A program made the translations under genes and the position numbers. A stretch of 64,000 nt of DNA, from the NCBI RefSeq assembly GCF_007859295.1, contig NZ_VOHB01000003.1, forward strand, positions 310,001 through 374,000, read 5' to 3'. The notes beneath the pieces were generated by a model that saw nothing but the letters and a program-made list of their open reading frames with translations, was not told the origin of the DNA and ran no database searches. Of the stretch, positions 1 to 8,149 are shown one piece after another (within the stretch, counting starts at the first letter, position 1; the number at the start of each line of letters is the position of its first letter). Origin of the DNA: Planococcus sp. CPCC 101016 (GTDB lineage Bacteria > Bacillota > Bacilli > Bacillales_A > Planococcaceae).

Positions 1-125
1 TGGAATTTATTTAGTTTTATATTTAGTTGAAAAACGAAGAAATAGGGTTAATTAGAAAAAACAAGATGATAGGACCCAATAAGAGTCAGTAACCTTTCCT
101 ATTGATTTAAAAATCCCTAAGATTT

Positions 126-190
126 TTACAAAAAAGAAATCTCCTTCACCTCAGTATTTTCAATAATGTCGTTATAGAATTCCTCGCCCT
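126..190 (-). pseudogene. remnant of the C-terminal part of a lipoprotein related to the one at 6545-7126
   Basis: On the minus strand this stretch translates to a peptide reading GEEFYNDIIENTEVKEI before a stop. The intact lipoprotein at 6545-7126 has GEDFYNEIIEGTELVEI near its C-terminus, which is 11 identities in 17 positions with the other differences mostly conservative. No signal peptide or RBS precedes the fragment, and the sequence further upstream (to about 237) matches only weakly. I read it as the tail of a decayed paralogue. Chance similarity is possible but unlikely given the ungapped match. Confidence 0.45.
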
Positions 191-235
191 TCTGTCTCTT
201 TTGGTATCCCATACTTCTAGCACTCACTGATTTCA

Positions 236-263
236 TTGTCCCCTTTCGTAAAATTGTTATAAT
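236..263 (+). promoter_or_regulatory. probable sigma-A promoter of the PrpR-like regulator gene
   Basis: A TTGTCC box at 236-241 and a perfect TATAAT at 258-263 are separated by 16 bp. They lie about 35 bp upstream of the start at 299, which has a strong GAGGAGG RBS at 284-290. The rest of 1-298 contains no gene apart from the minus-strand remnant. Confidence 0.5.
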
Positions 264-298
264 GGCAAAAGAGAGTTGGAAACGAGGAGGCTGCCGGA

Positions 299-2008
299 AT
301 GAGAAAAATTCACATCGGGGTGATTGCACCGTATGAGGCAATGCTGCCGCTTATCGATGAATTAAAGGAAGAGCAGTCTGATTTACTGATTGTTGCCGAA
401 GTTGGCGATTTGGAGCGAGGCGTCGAGCTGGCGCGCAAGATGGAACAAAATGGAGCCGATATTCTGATTAGCCGCGGCGGAACCGCGAAGCTGATGAGAG
501 AAGCGGTATCCCTGCCGGTTGTTGATATCCATATATCCGGCTATGACCTGCTGCGTTCCATTATGTTGGCGACTGGCCATTCGAACGATAAAAAAGCATT
601 GGTCGGGTTTCCAAATATCACGCTGGGGGCTGCTTCCATTATCAGTCTGCTGGAGATTGACATGAAAGTCGTAACAATTCCTGGCGCATCGGAAGTGGAA
701 CCGATTTTGCTCGAATTGAAGAACGCGGGATATTTAACAGTCCTTGGAGACGTGGTTACCAGCAACTCAGCAGCGCGGCTCGGGATGAACGGCCTGCTGA
801 TCCAGTCGGGACAGGAATCGATACTGGAGTCGTTGGATGAGGCGCGGCAATTGTTCAAATCCCAGCAAAAGAGCCAGCAAACACTCCGGGTTTTGCGGGA
901 ATTGCTGAATGAGTCGAAACAAGATGTTCTGCTGATGACTGAAGATGGACAGATCCTATTCGAAAATTGGACTGCCTTTAAGAAACTGCCTGTTGCAGAA
1001 AAAGAACTTGCATCCACAAAACAGCAGCTGCTCGAAACAAACGAAGAAATTATAAAGATCATCGAAGACGCGAAAATCCCGTTCCGCATACATGCAAAGT
1101 TCATTGAGGACCGAGATGGCAAGATTGTTTCATTCAATTTTAAACGTCTTTCAACGGCATCGGCTAATTCGAACGCTGTTAGGATTGAACAGCTTATTCA
1201 ACAGCCTTCTCTTGTTGCAGAAAGTGCGGAAATGACAGCGATAAAAAAATTGGTTGAAGAACCCGCCGTTGCCGGTGACACGCTTGTGTTGATCGGGCAA
1301 ACTGGGACGGGTAAAACTTCGGTGGCGCGCTACCTCCATACCTTCCACCAAAAGAATGGTTTGTTTGTTCATGTGAAAATAGATGCGTCCCTTCCATCCT
1401 TAGATGACATCGAATTTTTACCAAATTCCACTTTGCTGCTGGAGTTCAGCAAATCACCTGACTTGAATCATGCCCATAAACTCCGAGACTTAATGGTGCA
1501 TGTCGAAGAAAATAATGTGCAACTTATATACTCACTGCTGGCTTTGCACCATTCCTTTGAGGAAGAACTGGAGTTGCAGGAGGCAGTAAAAATCCAGCTC
1601 CCCTCTTTGGCTGACCGGCTGGAAGATATCGACTACCTGGTGCGCCAATTTTTGACTGAGTTTCACCAGATCCTGGGTACACGTCCAATTAAAGTCCGGG
1701 ATGATGCGATGCAGCAGTTGAAGAGTTATAAGTGGCCGGGGAATCTTAATGAATTGAAAGCCTATGTTAAGAAGTTGGCGATTTTCGAAAAAGAGTACGT
1801 GATTGAAAAAGAGACCTTAGATCAAGTGCCGTTTACAACTGCATTCCAACAAGCAGACCAGTTATCTTTGGATAAAAATGATACCTTAAAAGAAATCGAG
1901 AAAAAAATTATCGAACAAGTGCTGAGCGAAGAAAATTTCAACCAAACAAAAGCAGCAAACCGATTAGGTATAAACAGAGCTACTCTTTGGCGCAAACTCA
2001 AAAACTGA
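299..2008 (+). CDS. PrpR-type transcriptional regulator (PrpR_N, PAS, degenerate AAA+, Fis HTH)
   Basis: This 569-residue protein has a PrpR N-terminal sensor fold (about 1-190, with the 'ADILISRGGTA' signature), a PAS-like segment (about 205-300), an AAA+ module with a Walker A at about 333-340 (GQTGTGKT), an RLEDI arginine-finger region, a 'WPGNLNEL' sensor II and a C-terminal Fis-type helix-turn-helix (about 530-569). The AAA+ domain is shortened: the Walker B is weak and the GAFTGA loop that contacts sigma-54 is absent. It probably controls the sugar-acid operon directly downstream, binding a four-carbon acid or its phosphate in PrpR_N. Start ATG 299 follows GAGGAGG with 8-bp spacing. The family assignment is firm; the ligand is inferred from context. 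Confidence 0.85.
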   Translation: MRKIHIGVIAPYEAMLPLIDELKEEQSDLLIVAEVGDLERGVELARKMEQNGADILISRGGTAKLMREAVSLPVVDIHISGYDLLRSIMLATGHSNDKKALVGFPNITLGAASIISLLEIDMKVVTIPGASEVEPILLELKNAGYLTVLGDVVTSNSAARLGMNGLLIQSGQESILESLDEARQLFKSQQKSQQTLRVLRELLNESKQDVLLMTEDGQILFENWTAFKKLPVAEKELASTKQQLLETNEEIIKIIEDAKIPFRIHAKFIEDRDGKIVSFNFKRLSTASANSNAVRIEQLIQQPSLVAESAEMTAIKKLVEEPAVAGDTLVLIGQTGTGKTSVARYLHTFHQKNGLFVHVKIDASLPSLDDIEFLPNSTLLLEFSKSPDLNHAHKLRDLMVHVEENNVQLIYSLLALHHSFEEELELQEAVKIQLPSLADRLEDIDYLVRQFLTEFHQILGTRPIKVRDDAMQQLKSYKWPGNLNELKAYVKKLAIFEKEYVIEKETLDQVPFTTAFQQADQLSLDKNDTLKEIEKKIIEQVLSEENFNQTKAANRLGINRATLWRKLKN

Positions 2009-2020
2009 GTTTGCGTTTTT
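1991..2020 (+). terminator. terminator overlapping the regulator stop codon
   Basis: A perfect 10-bp stem (1991-2000 with 2006-2015) and a 5-nt loop are followed by TTTTT. The TGA stop at 2006-2008 is inside the stem, so the last codons of the gene are part of the terminator. Confidence 0.85.
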
Positions 2021-2030
2021 ATTTCACTTA

Positions 2031-2096
2031 AAGTGTTGCATTTTTAAACTACTTATCATCTTTTAGACAAAAACATTCTTTTAAGTGTTGCATTTT
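2031..2096 (+). promoter_or_regulatory. two direct repeats AAGTGTTGCATTTT, candidate regulator operators
   Basis: The 14-bp sequence AAGTGTTGCATTTT occurs at 2031-2044 and again at 2083-2096, 52 bp apart (about five helical turns). The second copy overlaps the -35 box of the promoter at 2088-2115. The repeats are the obvious candidates for binding by the PrpR-like protein encoded immediately upstream. Confidence 0.55.
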
Positions 2097-2115
2097 ATTT
2101 AAAAAGTTTTATAGT
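2088..2115 (+). promoter_or_regulatory. probable sigma-A promoter of the sugar-acid operon
   Basis: A TTGCAT box at 2088-2093 and TATAGT at 2110-2115 are spaced by 16 bp. No -24/-12 (TGGC-N8-TGC) element is visible in the intergenic region, consistent with the regulator lacking a GAFTGA loop. Confidence 0.5.
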
Positions 2116-2121
2116 AAATAA

Positions 2122-2135
2122 TGAAAGCGTTTACT
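2122..2135 (+). promoter_or_regulatory. cre-like catabolite repression site
   Basis: TGAAAGCGTTTACT matches the CcpA consensus TGWAANCGNTNWCA at 13 of 14 positions. It lies just downstream of the -10 box, around the expected transcription start, a repressing position. Confidence 0.6.
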
Positions 2136-2182
2136 GATATCAGATTTTTGCAACTACTATAAAATAGAAAAGAGGGGTCAGA

Positions 2183-3175
2183 ATGAAAATTAAAGCTACA
2201 TTAGATCGTATCCCAGGAGGTATGATGGTTGTTCCTTTATTATTAGCAGCTGTTATTAACACGGTTGCACCAGACTTATTGCGGATTGGCGGATTTACAG
2301 AGGCACTTTTTGTTGACAGTGCCAGTGCCTTGATTGCTTTATTCCTCCTCTGCACCGGAGCACAGATCAATGTTCGCAATGTCGGTGTTTCTCTCGCTAA
2401 AGGCGCTACTTTGCTGACAACCAAATGGATTGTTGGGGCTTTGTTCGGCTTGATTGCTTATATGTTCGCTGGAGATAATGGATTGTGGCTTGGACTTGCA
2501 CCGATTGCGATTATCGCTGCGATGACGAACAGCAACGGCGGACTTTTTGTTGCACTTGTTGGACAGTACGGCAATAAAGAAGACCGTGCTGCCTACTCCT
2601 TATTGGCATTAAATGATGGACCGTTTTTAACCATGGTGGCATTGGCAATATTCGGAGCCATGGGCTTTGTTGATGGCCTCTTCTCGCCTATTTCGTTTAT
2701 CGCCGTCTTGCTGCCGATTGTCATCGGGATGATTCTCGGGAATTTGGATGAAGATATGCGCTCGTTCCTGGATAACGGCAGTTCGATGCTGATTCCATTC
2801 TTCGCCTTCGCACTTGGCATGGGCATTGATTTTAATGCCATTATCCAGGGTGGACTTGGCGGAATCGTACTTGGCCTGATGACCGTGTTCATTACAGGTA
2901 CCGCTGGATACTTCATCTTTAAAGCTTTAAAATGGAATCCGATTGTTGGTGCAGCCGAAGGTTCAACAGCCGGCAATGCCGTCGCTACACCAGCTGCGAT
3001 TGCAGCCGCAAGCGCCAGCTTTGCTTCCGTAGTCGATATTGCAACAGTGCAGGTAGCTGCTTCCACTGTGACAACCGCGATTTTATTGCCATTGTATATC
3101 GGCTTCCTGGTGAAGCGTCTCGAACGTAAAGGATTCATCTTCGAAAATGGAGAAATGCTGAAAAAACAAGCTTAG
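2183..3175 (+). CDS. KdgT-family sugar-acid permease
   Basis: This 330-residue hydrophobic protein of about ten membrane segments belongs to the 2-keto-3-deoxygluconate permease (KdgT) family. The N-terminal 'IPGGMMVVPLLLAAVINT' and the central 'ITNSNGG'-like and 'AEGSTAGNAVATPAA' stretches are family features. The substrate here is more likely a four-carbon sugar acid (threonate or erythronate) than KDG, because it is followed by a DUF1537 kinase and a PdxA2-like dehydrogenase and no KDG kinase or aldolase is present. The RBS AGAGGGG (2171-2177) precedes ATG 2183. It is the first gene of a three-gene operon. Confidence 0.85.
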   Translation: MKIKATLDRIPGGMMVVPLLLAAVINTVAPDLLRIGGFTEALFVDSASALIALFLLCTGAQINVRNVGVSLAKGATLLTTKWIVGALFGLIAYMFAGDNGLWLGLAPIAIIAAMTNSNGGLFVALVGQYGNKEDRAAYSLLALNDGPFLTMVALAIFGAMGFVDGLFSPISFIAVLLPIVIGMILGNLDEDMRSFLDNGSSMLIPFFAFALGMGIDFNAIIQGGLGGIVLGLMTVFITGTAGYFIFKALKWNPIVGAAEGSTAGNAVATPAAIAAASASFASVVDIATVQVAASTVTTAILLPLYIGFLVKRLERKGFIFENGEMLKKQA

Positions 3176-3189
3176 AGGAGTGACAGGTA

Positions 3190-4485
3190 TTGGGAACTCA
3201 AATTGGCATCATTGCCGATGATTTTACAGGAGCAAATGATTCCGGAGTCAGACTGGCTCAAAAAGGCTTGAAATCCCGCGTGATTTTAACGGATTCACCT
3301 GAACAGACAGACCCGAACAATCAGGCTATCGATGTCTGGATCGTTGATACCAACAGCCGGTCGATGAACGGCGAAGAGGCCTACCAGGCTGTTTTCAAAG
3401 AAATTGAAGGCCTGAAAAAAAGAGGCGTCACTGCCTTTTACAAAAAAATCGATTCCACTTTGCGCGGCAGTGTGGCAGCCGAACTAAAAGCAATGCAGGA
3501 TGCAACGGCTTTGGACGTTATTTTTGTAGCACCTGCCTTTCCGAGCATGGGCCGGACCGTTGAAGGCGGAAAGCTTTACATCAACGGGCAGCTTGTTACG
3601 GAAACAGAATTTGCCCATGATCCTAAAACACCGGTTCTGCACGATTTCCTCCCGGATTTATTGGCAATGGAAGGCGTTGGAATTGCGGTTCTGGACCGCG
3701 AAATTCTTTACGGTGAGTCTCCAGAAAAATGGGTAGAAGAACAACTACAGGCTGGTGTCACCTGGATCGTCTGTGATGTCACCGAAGAAGCGGACTTTCC
3801 ACTGCTTGCCGCTCTTGAAGCAAAATTAGACTTCAGCATCGGCTGGGCGGGATCGGCTGGCATGATCAATCATTTGTACGCGCCGATGCAACACATAGAC
3901 CCGAAAGGATCTTTTGATGGTCCGATTGGCAAAGTCCTGGTCGTCTCCGGCAGTTTGTCCGGGAAAACGCAGGATCAACTAGCTGCTTTGGAAAAACGGT
4001 CCGCAACGCGAATGATTGAAATCGACCCGTTGGAATTATTGACTGCTCCAGCACGCGCATTAAAAAGAGTCGACGATCTCGGACAGCCCGCAGATTGGGA
4101 CAGCGCAGCCCTTTATGTAGACGGTTCACAGGAAAATCGTGATAAAGTCAGTGCATGGGCTTCCGCCAATGAGTTGACGGCTCATCAGACCAGTAAAGGC
4201 ATATCGGAAGGATTAGGGCATCTTGTAGAAAAGGCGCTCGCGGTCTCAGACTTCGATGCCATCATTATGACCGGCGGCGATACGGCAAAAGATATTTGCG
4301 CTGTGCTTGGCATTCACGACATGGAGCTGCTGTTTGAAGTCGAAGCCGGCCTCCCGCTCGGTGTCGCCAAATGGAATAAAAAAGACATTGTCATCATCAC
4401 CAAAGCTGGCGGATTTGGAACAACTGAATCCATCAGCCATTCAGTAGATTATTTGAAGGGAGCAGGATTACATGCAAACGACTAG
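3190..4485 (+). CDS. four-carbon acid sugar kinase (DUF1537; DtnK/DenK-like)
   Basis: This 431-residue protein is a four-carbon acid sugar kinase. The N-terminal domain begins 'IGIIADDFTGANDSG' and carries 'KKIDSTLRG'; the C-terminal nucleotide-binding domain has 'VSGSLSGKTQDQL', 'MTGGDTAKDI' and a final 'TKAGGFG' motif. Family members phosphorylate D-threonate or D-erythronate (or the 3-oxo acids) at O4. Paired with a PdxA2-like dehydrogenase, the expected product is a tetronate 4-phosphate. The start is TTG at 3190, with GAGGAG at 3175-3180 overlapping the end of the permease gene. The 3' end overlaps the next gene by 14 nt, implying translational coupling. Threonate versus erythronate cannot be decided from sequence. 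Confidence 0.87.
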   Translation: MGTQIGIIADDFTGANDSGVRLAQKGLKSRVILTDSPEQTDPNNQAIDVWIVDTNSRSMNGEEAYQAVFKEIEGLKKRGVTAFYKKIDSTLRGSVAAELKAMQDATALDVIFVAPAFPSMGRTVEGGKLYINGQLVTETEFAHDPKTPVLHDFLPDLLAMEGVGIAVLDREILYGESPEKWVEEQLQAGVTWIVCDVTEEADFPLLAALEAKLDFSIGWAGSAGMINHLYAPMQHIDPKGSFDGPIGKVLVVSGSLSGKTQDQLAALEKRSATRMIEIDPLELLTAPARALKRVDDLGQPADWDSAALYVDGSQENRDKVSAWASANELTAHQTSKGISEGLGHLVEKALAVSDFDAIIMTGGDTAKDICAVLGIHDMELLFEVEAGLPLGVAKWNKKDIVIITKAGGFGTTESISHSVDYLKGAGLHAND

Positions 4486-5470
4486 ACCAATTATCGGAAT
4501 CACCATGGGTGACGCAGCTGGGGTCGGACCCGAAATCATCCTAAAAAGCTTTGAACACGACGTAGTTCATGAAACCAGCCGCTCGTTTGTCATTGGAGAT
4601 GCTTCGATTTTAGAACGCGCTAAGAAATTTACAAACAGTACAAAAACGATTCATCGCATTGAAAATCCTTCCGAGGCGAAGTTTGAGAAAGACGTCATTG
4701 ATATTTTGGACTTAGACTTGCTAACGGACGACCTGCCAATCGGCGAAGTATCGCCGGAAGCTGGAAACGCGGCATTTCAATATTTAGCGAAAGCGATCAA
4801 ATTAGCGAACGAAGGCGAAATCGATGCCATCTGCACCGCTCCGTTGAATAAAGAAGCCTTGCAAAAAGGCGGCCATATGTATCCGGGCCATACAGAAATT
4901 TTGGCTGAACTGACGGGCACCAAAGATTATTCCATGATGCTGTCTGCACCTAACTTGAAAGTCATTCACGTCACGACGCATGTAGGAATCGTTGATGCCA
5001 TCCAGATGATCACTCCGGAACGCGTCCTGCACGTCATCCACCTTGCTCACAGCACATTGACGAAAGCAGGCATTCCAAACCCTAAAATTGCCGTCTGCGG
5101 GATCAACCCGCATGCCGGCGAAAACGGCTTGTTCGGATACGGCGAAGAAGAAGAAAAAGTAATTCCGGCTGTTGAAAAAGCTATCGCAGAAGGAATCGAT
5201 GTGCAAGGACCTCTTCCAGCCGATACCCTGTTCTTCAGAACCGTTCGGGGAGATTTCGATATTGTGGTCGCCATGTACCATGACCAAGGCCATGCGCCAG
5301 TCAAAGTGCTTGGGCTCGAAGCCGGCGTCAACATCACTGTTGGCCTGCCGATCATCCGTACCAGCGTTGACCACGGCACAGCCTTCGACATTGCCGGCAC
5401 CGGCATTGCCGATGAAAACAGTTTAGTCGAAGCGTTGCGTCAAGCTGTGGAACTGGCTCCGAAGAGATAA
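4472..5470 (+). CDS. pdxA2: PdxA2-like 4-phospho-tetronate dehydrogenase
   Basis: This 332-residue member of the 4-hydroxythreonine-4-phosphate dehydrogenase family has 'GDAAGVGPEI', 'YPGHTEILA', 'THVGIVDA', 'GINPHAGENGLFG', 'MYHDQGHAP' and the C-terminal 'TSVDHGTAFDIAGTG', which provide the conserved metal-binding histidines and the phosphate and NAD contacts. Because it sits with a DUF1537 kinase and a permease rather than PLP genes, it is best read as the catabolic PdxA2. That enzyme oxidises and decarboxylates D-threonate or D-erythronate 4-phosphate to dihydroxyacetone phosphate. ATG 4472 lies inside the kinase gene. It is the last gene of the operon. Confidence 0.85.
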   Translation: MQTTRPIIGITMGDAAGVGPEIILKSFEHDVVHETSRSFVIGDASILERAKKFTNSTKTIHRIENPSEAKFEKDVIDILDLDLLTDDLPIGEVSPEAGNAAFQYLAKAIKLANEGEIDAICTAPLNKEALQKGGHMYPGHTEILAELTGTKDYSMMLSAPNLKVIHVTTHVGIVDAIQMITPERVLHVIHLAHSTLTKAGIPNPKIAVCGINPHAGENGLFGYGEEEEKVIPAVEKAIAEGIDVQGPLPADTLFFRTVRGDFDIVVAMYHDQGHAPVKVLGLEAGVNITVGLPIIRTSVDHGTAFDIAGTGIADENSLVEALRQAVELAPKR

Positions 5471-5535
5471 CTGTTATGAGGTTGAGATTAGCTAGCTGTA
5501 TTCCATCTAAGTAAATTAAGGAAAAGCTATCTATA

Positions 5536-5576
5536 AAAAGAGTCAGGACCCTGTAAATCGGTCCTGACTCTTTTAG
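5536..5576 (+). terminator. terminator of the sugar-acid operon
   Basis: A 15-bp perfect stem (5536-5550 with 5560-5574) is flanked by A and T runs, so it can work in both directions and also serve the convergent RCC1-repeat gene. Confidence 0.9.
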
Positions 5577-5643
5577 TTTGGATTTTTATTATGAGGCTAA
5601 CAGGTTTATCTTATTCACAATATCTCACCCATCTGCGATTTTT

Positions 5644-6504
5644 TCATCTGTTAGATAGCTGAATACAATTCCACCCATTCACCTCACACTGCCCTTCCTC
5701 ATTTCGACCTGTTGCTACAATGGTTCCATCTGCTCTCAATCCAATCGTATGAGCACAGCCTGCCGCTAAGGTTATGATATCGGACCAGCCGCCCACTTCG
5801 CATTGCCCTTCTGTATTACGACCGGTAGCGACTACACTGCCATCCGCTTGGAGGCCAACAGTATGATTGCTGCCAGCCGCGATCTCGACAATACCCCTCC
5901 AGCTTTCTACATCACACTGCCCGTCTTTATTCAACCCAGCAGCCACAACTGTACCATCCGATTCGAGTCCAACACTGTGAAGATACCCGGCTCCTGTTTC
6001 AACGATGTCTCGCCAGTCGTTCATTTTGCATTGGCCGTAGCGGTTGTTTCCAGTAGCGACCACTGTACCATCGCTTTGGAGACCAAGTGTATGCCAATCG
6101 CCTGCTGAAATCGAGACGATGTCTCGCCAACTGCTGACATTGCATTGGCATTCGTTGTTCCGACCAACTGCGACTGCGGTGCCGTCAGCTTTCAATCCAA
6201 CCGTCCGGCGCCATCCTGCCGTTATCGTAGCAATGTCTCGCCAGTCGTTTACCTCGCATTGATTGTATTTATTCCAGCCAATAGCGAGTGCCTTCCCGTC
6301 ACTTTGAAGGCCAACCGTATGAGAACTTCCGGTATGAGCATTTCCCGCTGCTACTGCTACGATGTCTCGCCAATCGCTGACATCACATTGGCCATATTTA
6401 TTGTCCCCCACAGCTAGAACTCGGCCAGTTGATTGGAGTCCGACGGTATGGCGGTAGCCGGCTGCTATGGTCTTTTTCGGCCATCGTTTGATCTCTAAAG
6501 CCAT
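5644..6504 (-). CDS. RCC1-type seven-repeat beta-propeller protein
   Basis: This protein of about 286 residues is made almost entirely of seven tandem RCC1-like repeats of about 38 residues, with consensus W-x-D-I-V-x-I-x-AG-x-x-HTVGL-x-x-DG-x-V-x-A-x-G-x-N-x-x-GQC-x-V. A seven-bladed propeller is expected. A near-invariant Cys follows GQ in every blade, and one blade has a small insertion ('HTGSSHTVGL'). There is no signal peptide, so it is probably cytosolic. I start it at ATG 6502-6504 because AGGAGG lies 7 bp upstream; the longer frame to 6561 would run into the neighbouring lipoprotein gene. It probably shares an operon with that gene. The binding partner is unknown. Confidence 0.8.
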   Translation of the reverse strand: MALEIKRWPKKTIAAGYRHTVGLQSTGRVLAVGDNKYGQCDVSDWRDIVAVAAGNAHTGSSHTVGLQSDGKALAIGWNKYNQCEVNDWRDIATITAGWRRTVGLKADGTAVAVGRNNECQCNVSSWRDIVSISAGDWHTLGLQSDGTVVATGNNRYGQCKMNDWRDIVETGAGYLHSVGLESDGTVVAAGLNKDGQCDVESWRGIVEIAAGSNHTVGLQADGSVVATGRNTEGQCEVGGWSDIITLAAGCAHTIGLRADGTIVATGRNEEGQCEVNGWNCIQLSNR

Positions 6505-6544
6505 ATTCGACCTCCTTAAAACAAGCTCACTTAGGAAAGATTTT

Positions 6545-7126
6545 TTACGGCTGATCTTCAATCAGTTCAATCAACCGGATCACTTCCTCATCCACCCCCG
6601 GCTCAATCTCTACCAGTTCCGTCCCTTCAATAATCTCGTTGTAGAAATCTTCCCCTGTCGGATATTCGCCGTCCCAGCGCAGCGGCACATTGTACACATT
6701 GACCGTGCCGTCGCCATTGCTGCTGTAGGTCACGGAACCATCCGCTAAGCGCGATCCTGCCAGCTGAATGACGTCTTCTGGATACGCGGCGCTTGTGTCA
6801 TCGTCCGGATTGAGCGGCGTGCCTTCCGGAATTTGCTGAACGTACAAGCCGTCTATCTCCTGGTTCGGCCCGAGCTGCCGCCACACTCTGGCGTATTCAA
6901 TTTGCTCGCTGGAATACTGGGATAAGGCATCTTTCCCTGAATCGGAAGCGGCTTCATCTGTTATCGCTTCATCTTCCGCTCCTTCTTTTCCACCTTCTTC
7001 TAACGGCATTTCCTCCGTTTCTTCATTGCCTCTTGAAGGATCCATGATTGGCGCATCTTCTTCACCGCAGCCAGCCAATAGCAACAACGCAGCACTTACG
7101 TAAAAGGTCTTCACGATGCTCTTCAT
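6545..7126 (-). CDS. acidic lipoprotein of unknown function
   Basis: The protein (about 193 residues) begins MKSIVKTFYVSAALLLLAGC, a type II signal peptide whose LAGC lipobox gives Cys as the mature N-terminus. A low-complexity Glu/Ala/Asp-rich linker follows, then a globular part with 'DGTVNVYNVPLRW' and 'GEDFYNEIIEGTE' near the C-terminus. It should be anchored to the outer face of the membrane. I do not recognise the family. An upstream GTG (7135) is an alternative start. A fragment matching its C-terminus is found at 126-190. Confidence 0.75.
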   Translation of the reverse strand: MKSIVKTFYVSAALLLLAGCGEEDAPIMDPSRGNEETEEMPLEEGGKEGAEDEAITDEAASDSGKDALSQYSSEQIEYARVWRQLGPNQEIDGLYVQQIPEGTPLNPDDDTSAAYPEDVIQLAGSRLADGSVTYSSNGDGTVNVYNVPLRWDGEYPTGEDFYNEIIEGTELVEIEPGVDEEVIRLIELIEDQP

Positions 7127-7225
7127 CCTTCCCACTTCTCCTTTCCTTTATTCCGAAACAATTTATTAGCTGTACTTTCTCTAAGCCTTAAGTTTTTTCC
7201 TGCTTGAAAACTACCTCTTATTAAA

Positions 7226-7260
7226 TAAAAAAAGCGTGGACAGCTTGATTCTGTCCACGC
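7226..7260 (-). terminator. terminator of the GNAT gene
   Basis: A 10-bp GC-rich stem (7234-7243 with 7251-7260) and 7-nt loop lie directly after the stop of the minus-strand gene, with an A-rich run on the plus strand that supplies the U tract. Confidence 0.85.
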
Positions 7261-7266
7261 CTTTAC

Positions 7267-7764
7267 TCAGTTCTTATCCTCAGTTTCTTTCACCAGGTTG
7301 TACCAACTCACGCCGCCGTGTTGTGATTCCGACAGGCCGTGATCGACAAAGCCCAGTTTTTCATAGAAAGAGACCAATTCTTCTTTGCAGGTTAAGGTGA
7401 TGCCTTGTCTTTTATTTTCTGCTGCAAGCTCTTCTATTTTTCCAATCAAGATCCGTGCAATGCCTTGCTTTCTCGCATTTTTAGAGACGGCTACTCCCAA
7501 TATACTTTGGTATCCACCTGTTTTCGGGTTCTTTTCAATTGCCTCAAAAAGATCGTCGGTTATGTAAGGCTGGTTGATGATCGGACCATTGATGTACCCC
7601 AGTATCTCCCCGTCTTTTTCTGCAACGATAAAGGTATCGGCTATCGTGTAGATCCGCTCGATCATCGCTTCTTTTGTGGCGGCTTCTTCTTTTGAAAAGC
7701 CTTCATCTTCGATTGCTAAAAGCTGTTCTAAATCACCGGCTTGAACATTTCTTAATGAAATCAT
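7267..7764 (-). CDS. GNAT-family N-acetyltransferase
   Basis: About 165 residues with a GNAT fold: an N-terminal 'ISLRNVQAGDLEQLLAIE' strand-helix, the acetyl-CoA loop region 'ILGVAVSKNARKQGIARILIGKIEELA' (Q-x-x-G-x-A-type motif A), and 'LTCKEELVSFYEKLGFVDHGLSES' at the end. The pattern resembles the arylalkylamine/YlbP-type branch. The frame is open to 7797, but the upstream ATG there has no RBS; ATG 7764 has AAGGGG about 10 bp before it. The substrate cannot be inferred. Confidence 0.8.
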   Translation of the reverse strand: MISLRNVQAGDLEQLLAIEDEGFSKEEAATKEAMIERIYTIADTFIVAEKDGEILGYINGPIINQPYITDDLFEAIEKNPKTGGYQSILGVAVSKNARKQGIARILIGKIEELAAENKRQGITLTCKEELVSFYEKLGFVDHGLSESQHGGVSWYNLVKETEDKN

Positions 7765-7866
7765 CCCTTGTACATCCCCTTCCGTGACCTCATTCATTTC
7801 ACATTACATTATTTTGTACCGATTATACTGTGAGCTTATAATTCTTTCAATGCAAGTTCGCTGAAA

Positions 7867-7900
7867 GAGAAAAAGCCCAGTTCTCAAAAAGAACTAAGCT
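7867..7900 (-). terminator. possible terminator at the end of the GGDEF-EAL transcript
   Basis: AGTTCT (7879-7884) pairs with AGAACT (7890-7895), flanked on the plus strand by A residues. The sequence is closely similar to the terminator at 12528-12564, but the outer stem is disrupted, so its activity is doubtful. Confidence 0.3.
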
Positions 7901-8149
7901 GTAGACAAAATCTAGACTTGTTGAATAAAGATGGATAAAGCCAACCGGACCGACCACTTCGCTTTCCGTAGGCTTTTCTTCTTCCTCGTGATCACTGGAC
8001 AACCCACGCTACGGCATCGCTGCTAGCTTCGTCGCAAAAGAGTGTTTGTAGCCGATCCGTTTGGGCATCTCGCCTTGAAACAGGAAATAATTTCAAGACA
8101 TTGTTGCTCCTAAAGAAATCGATGGATTAAGACGATTCGTAATTCAGCT

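Noticed and set aside
541..1137. A 198-residue minus-strand frame in the regulator gene
   Set aside because: It is Ser/Cys-rich, antisense, and without an RBS.
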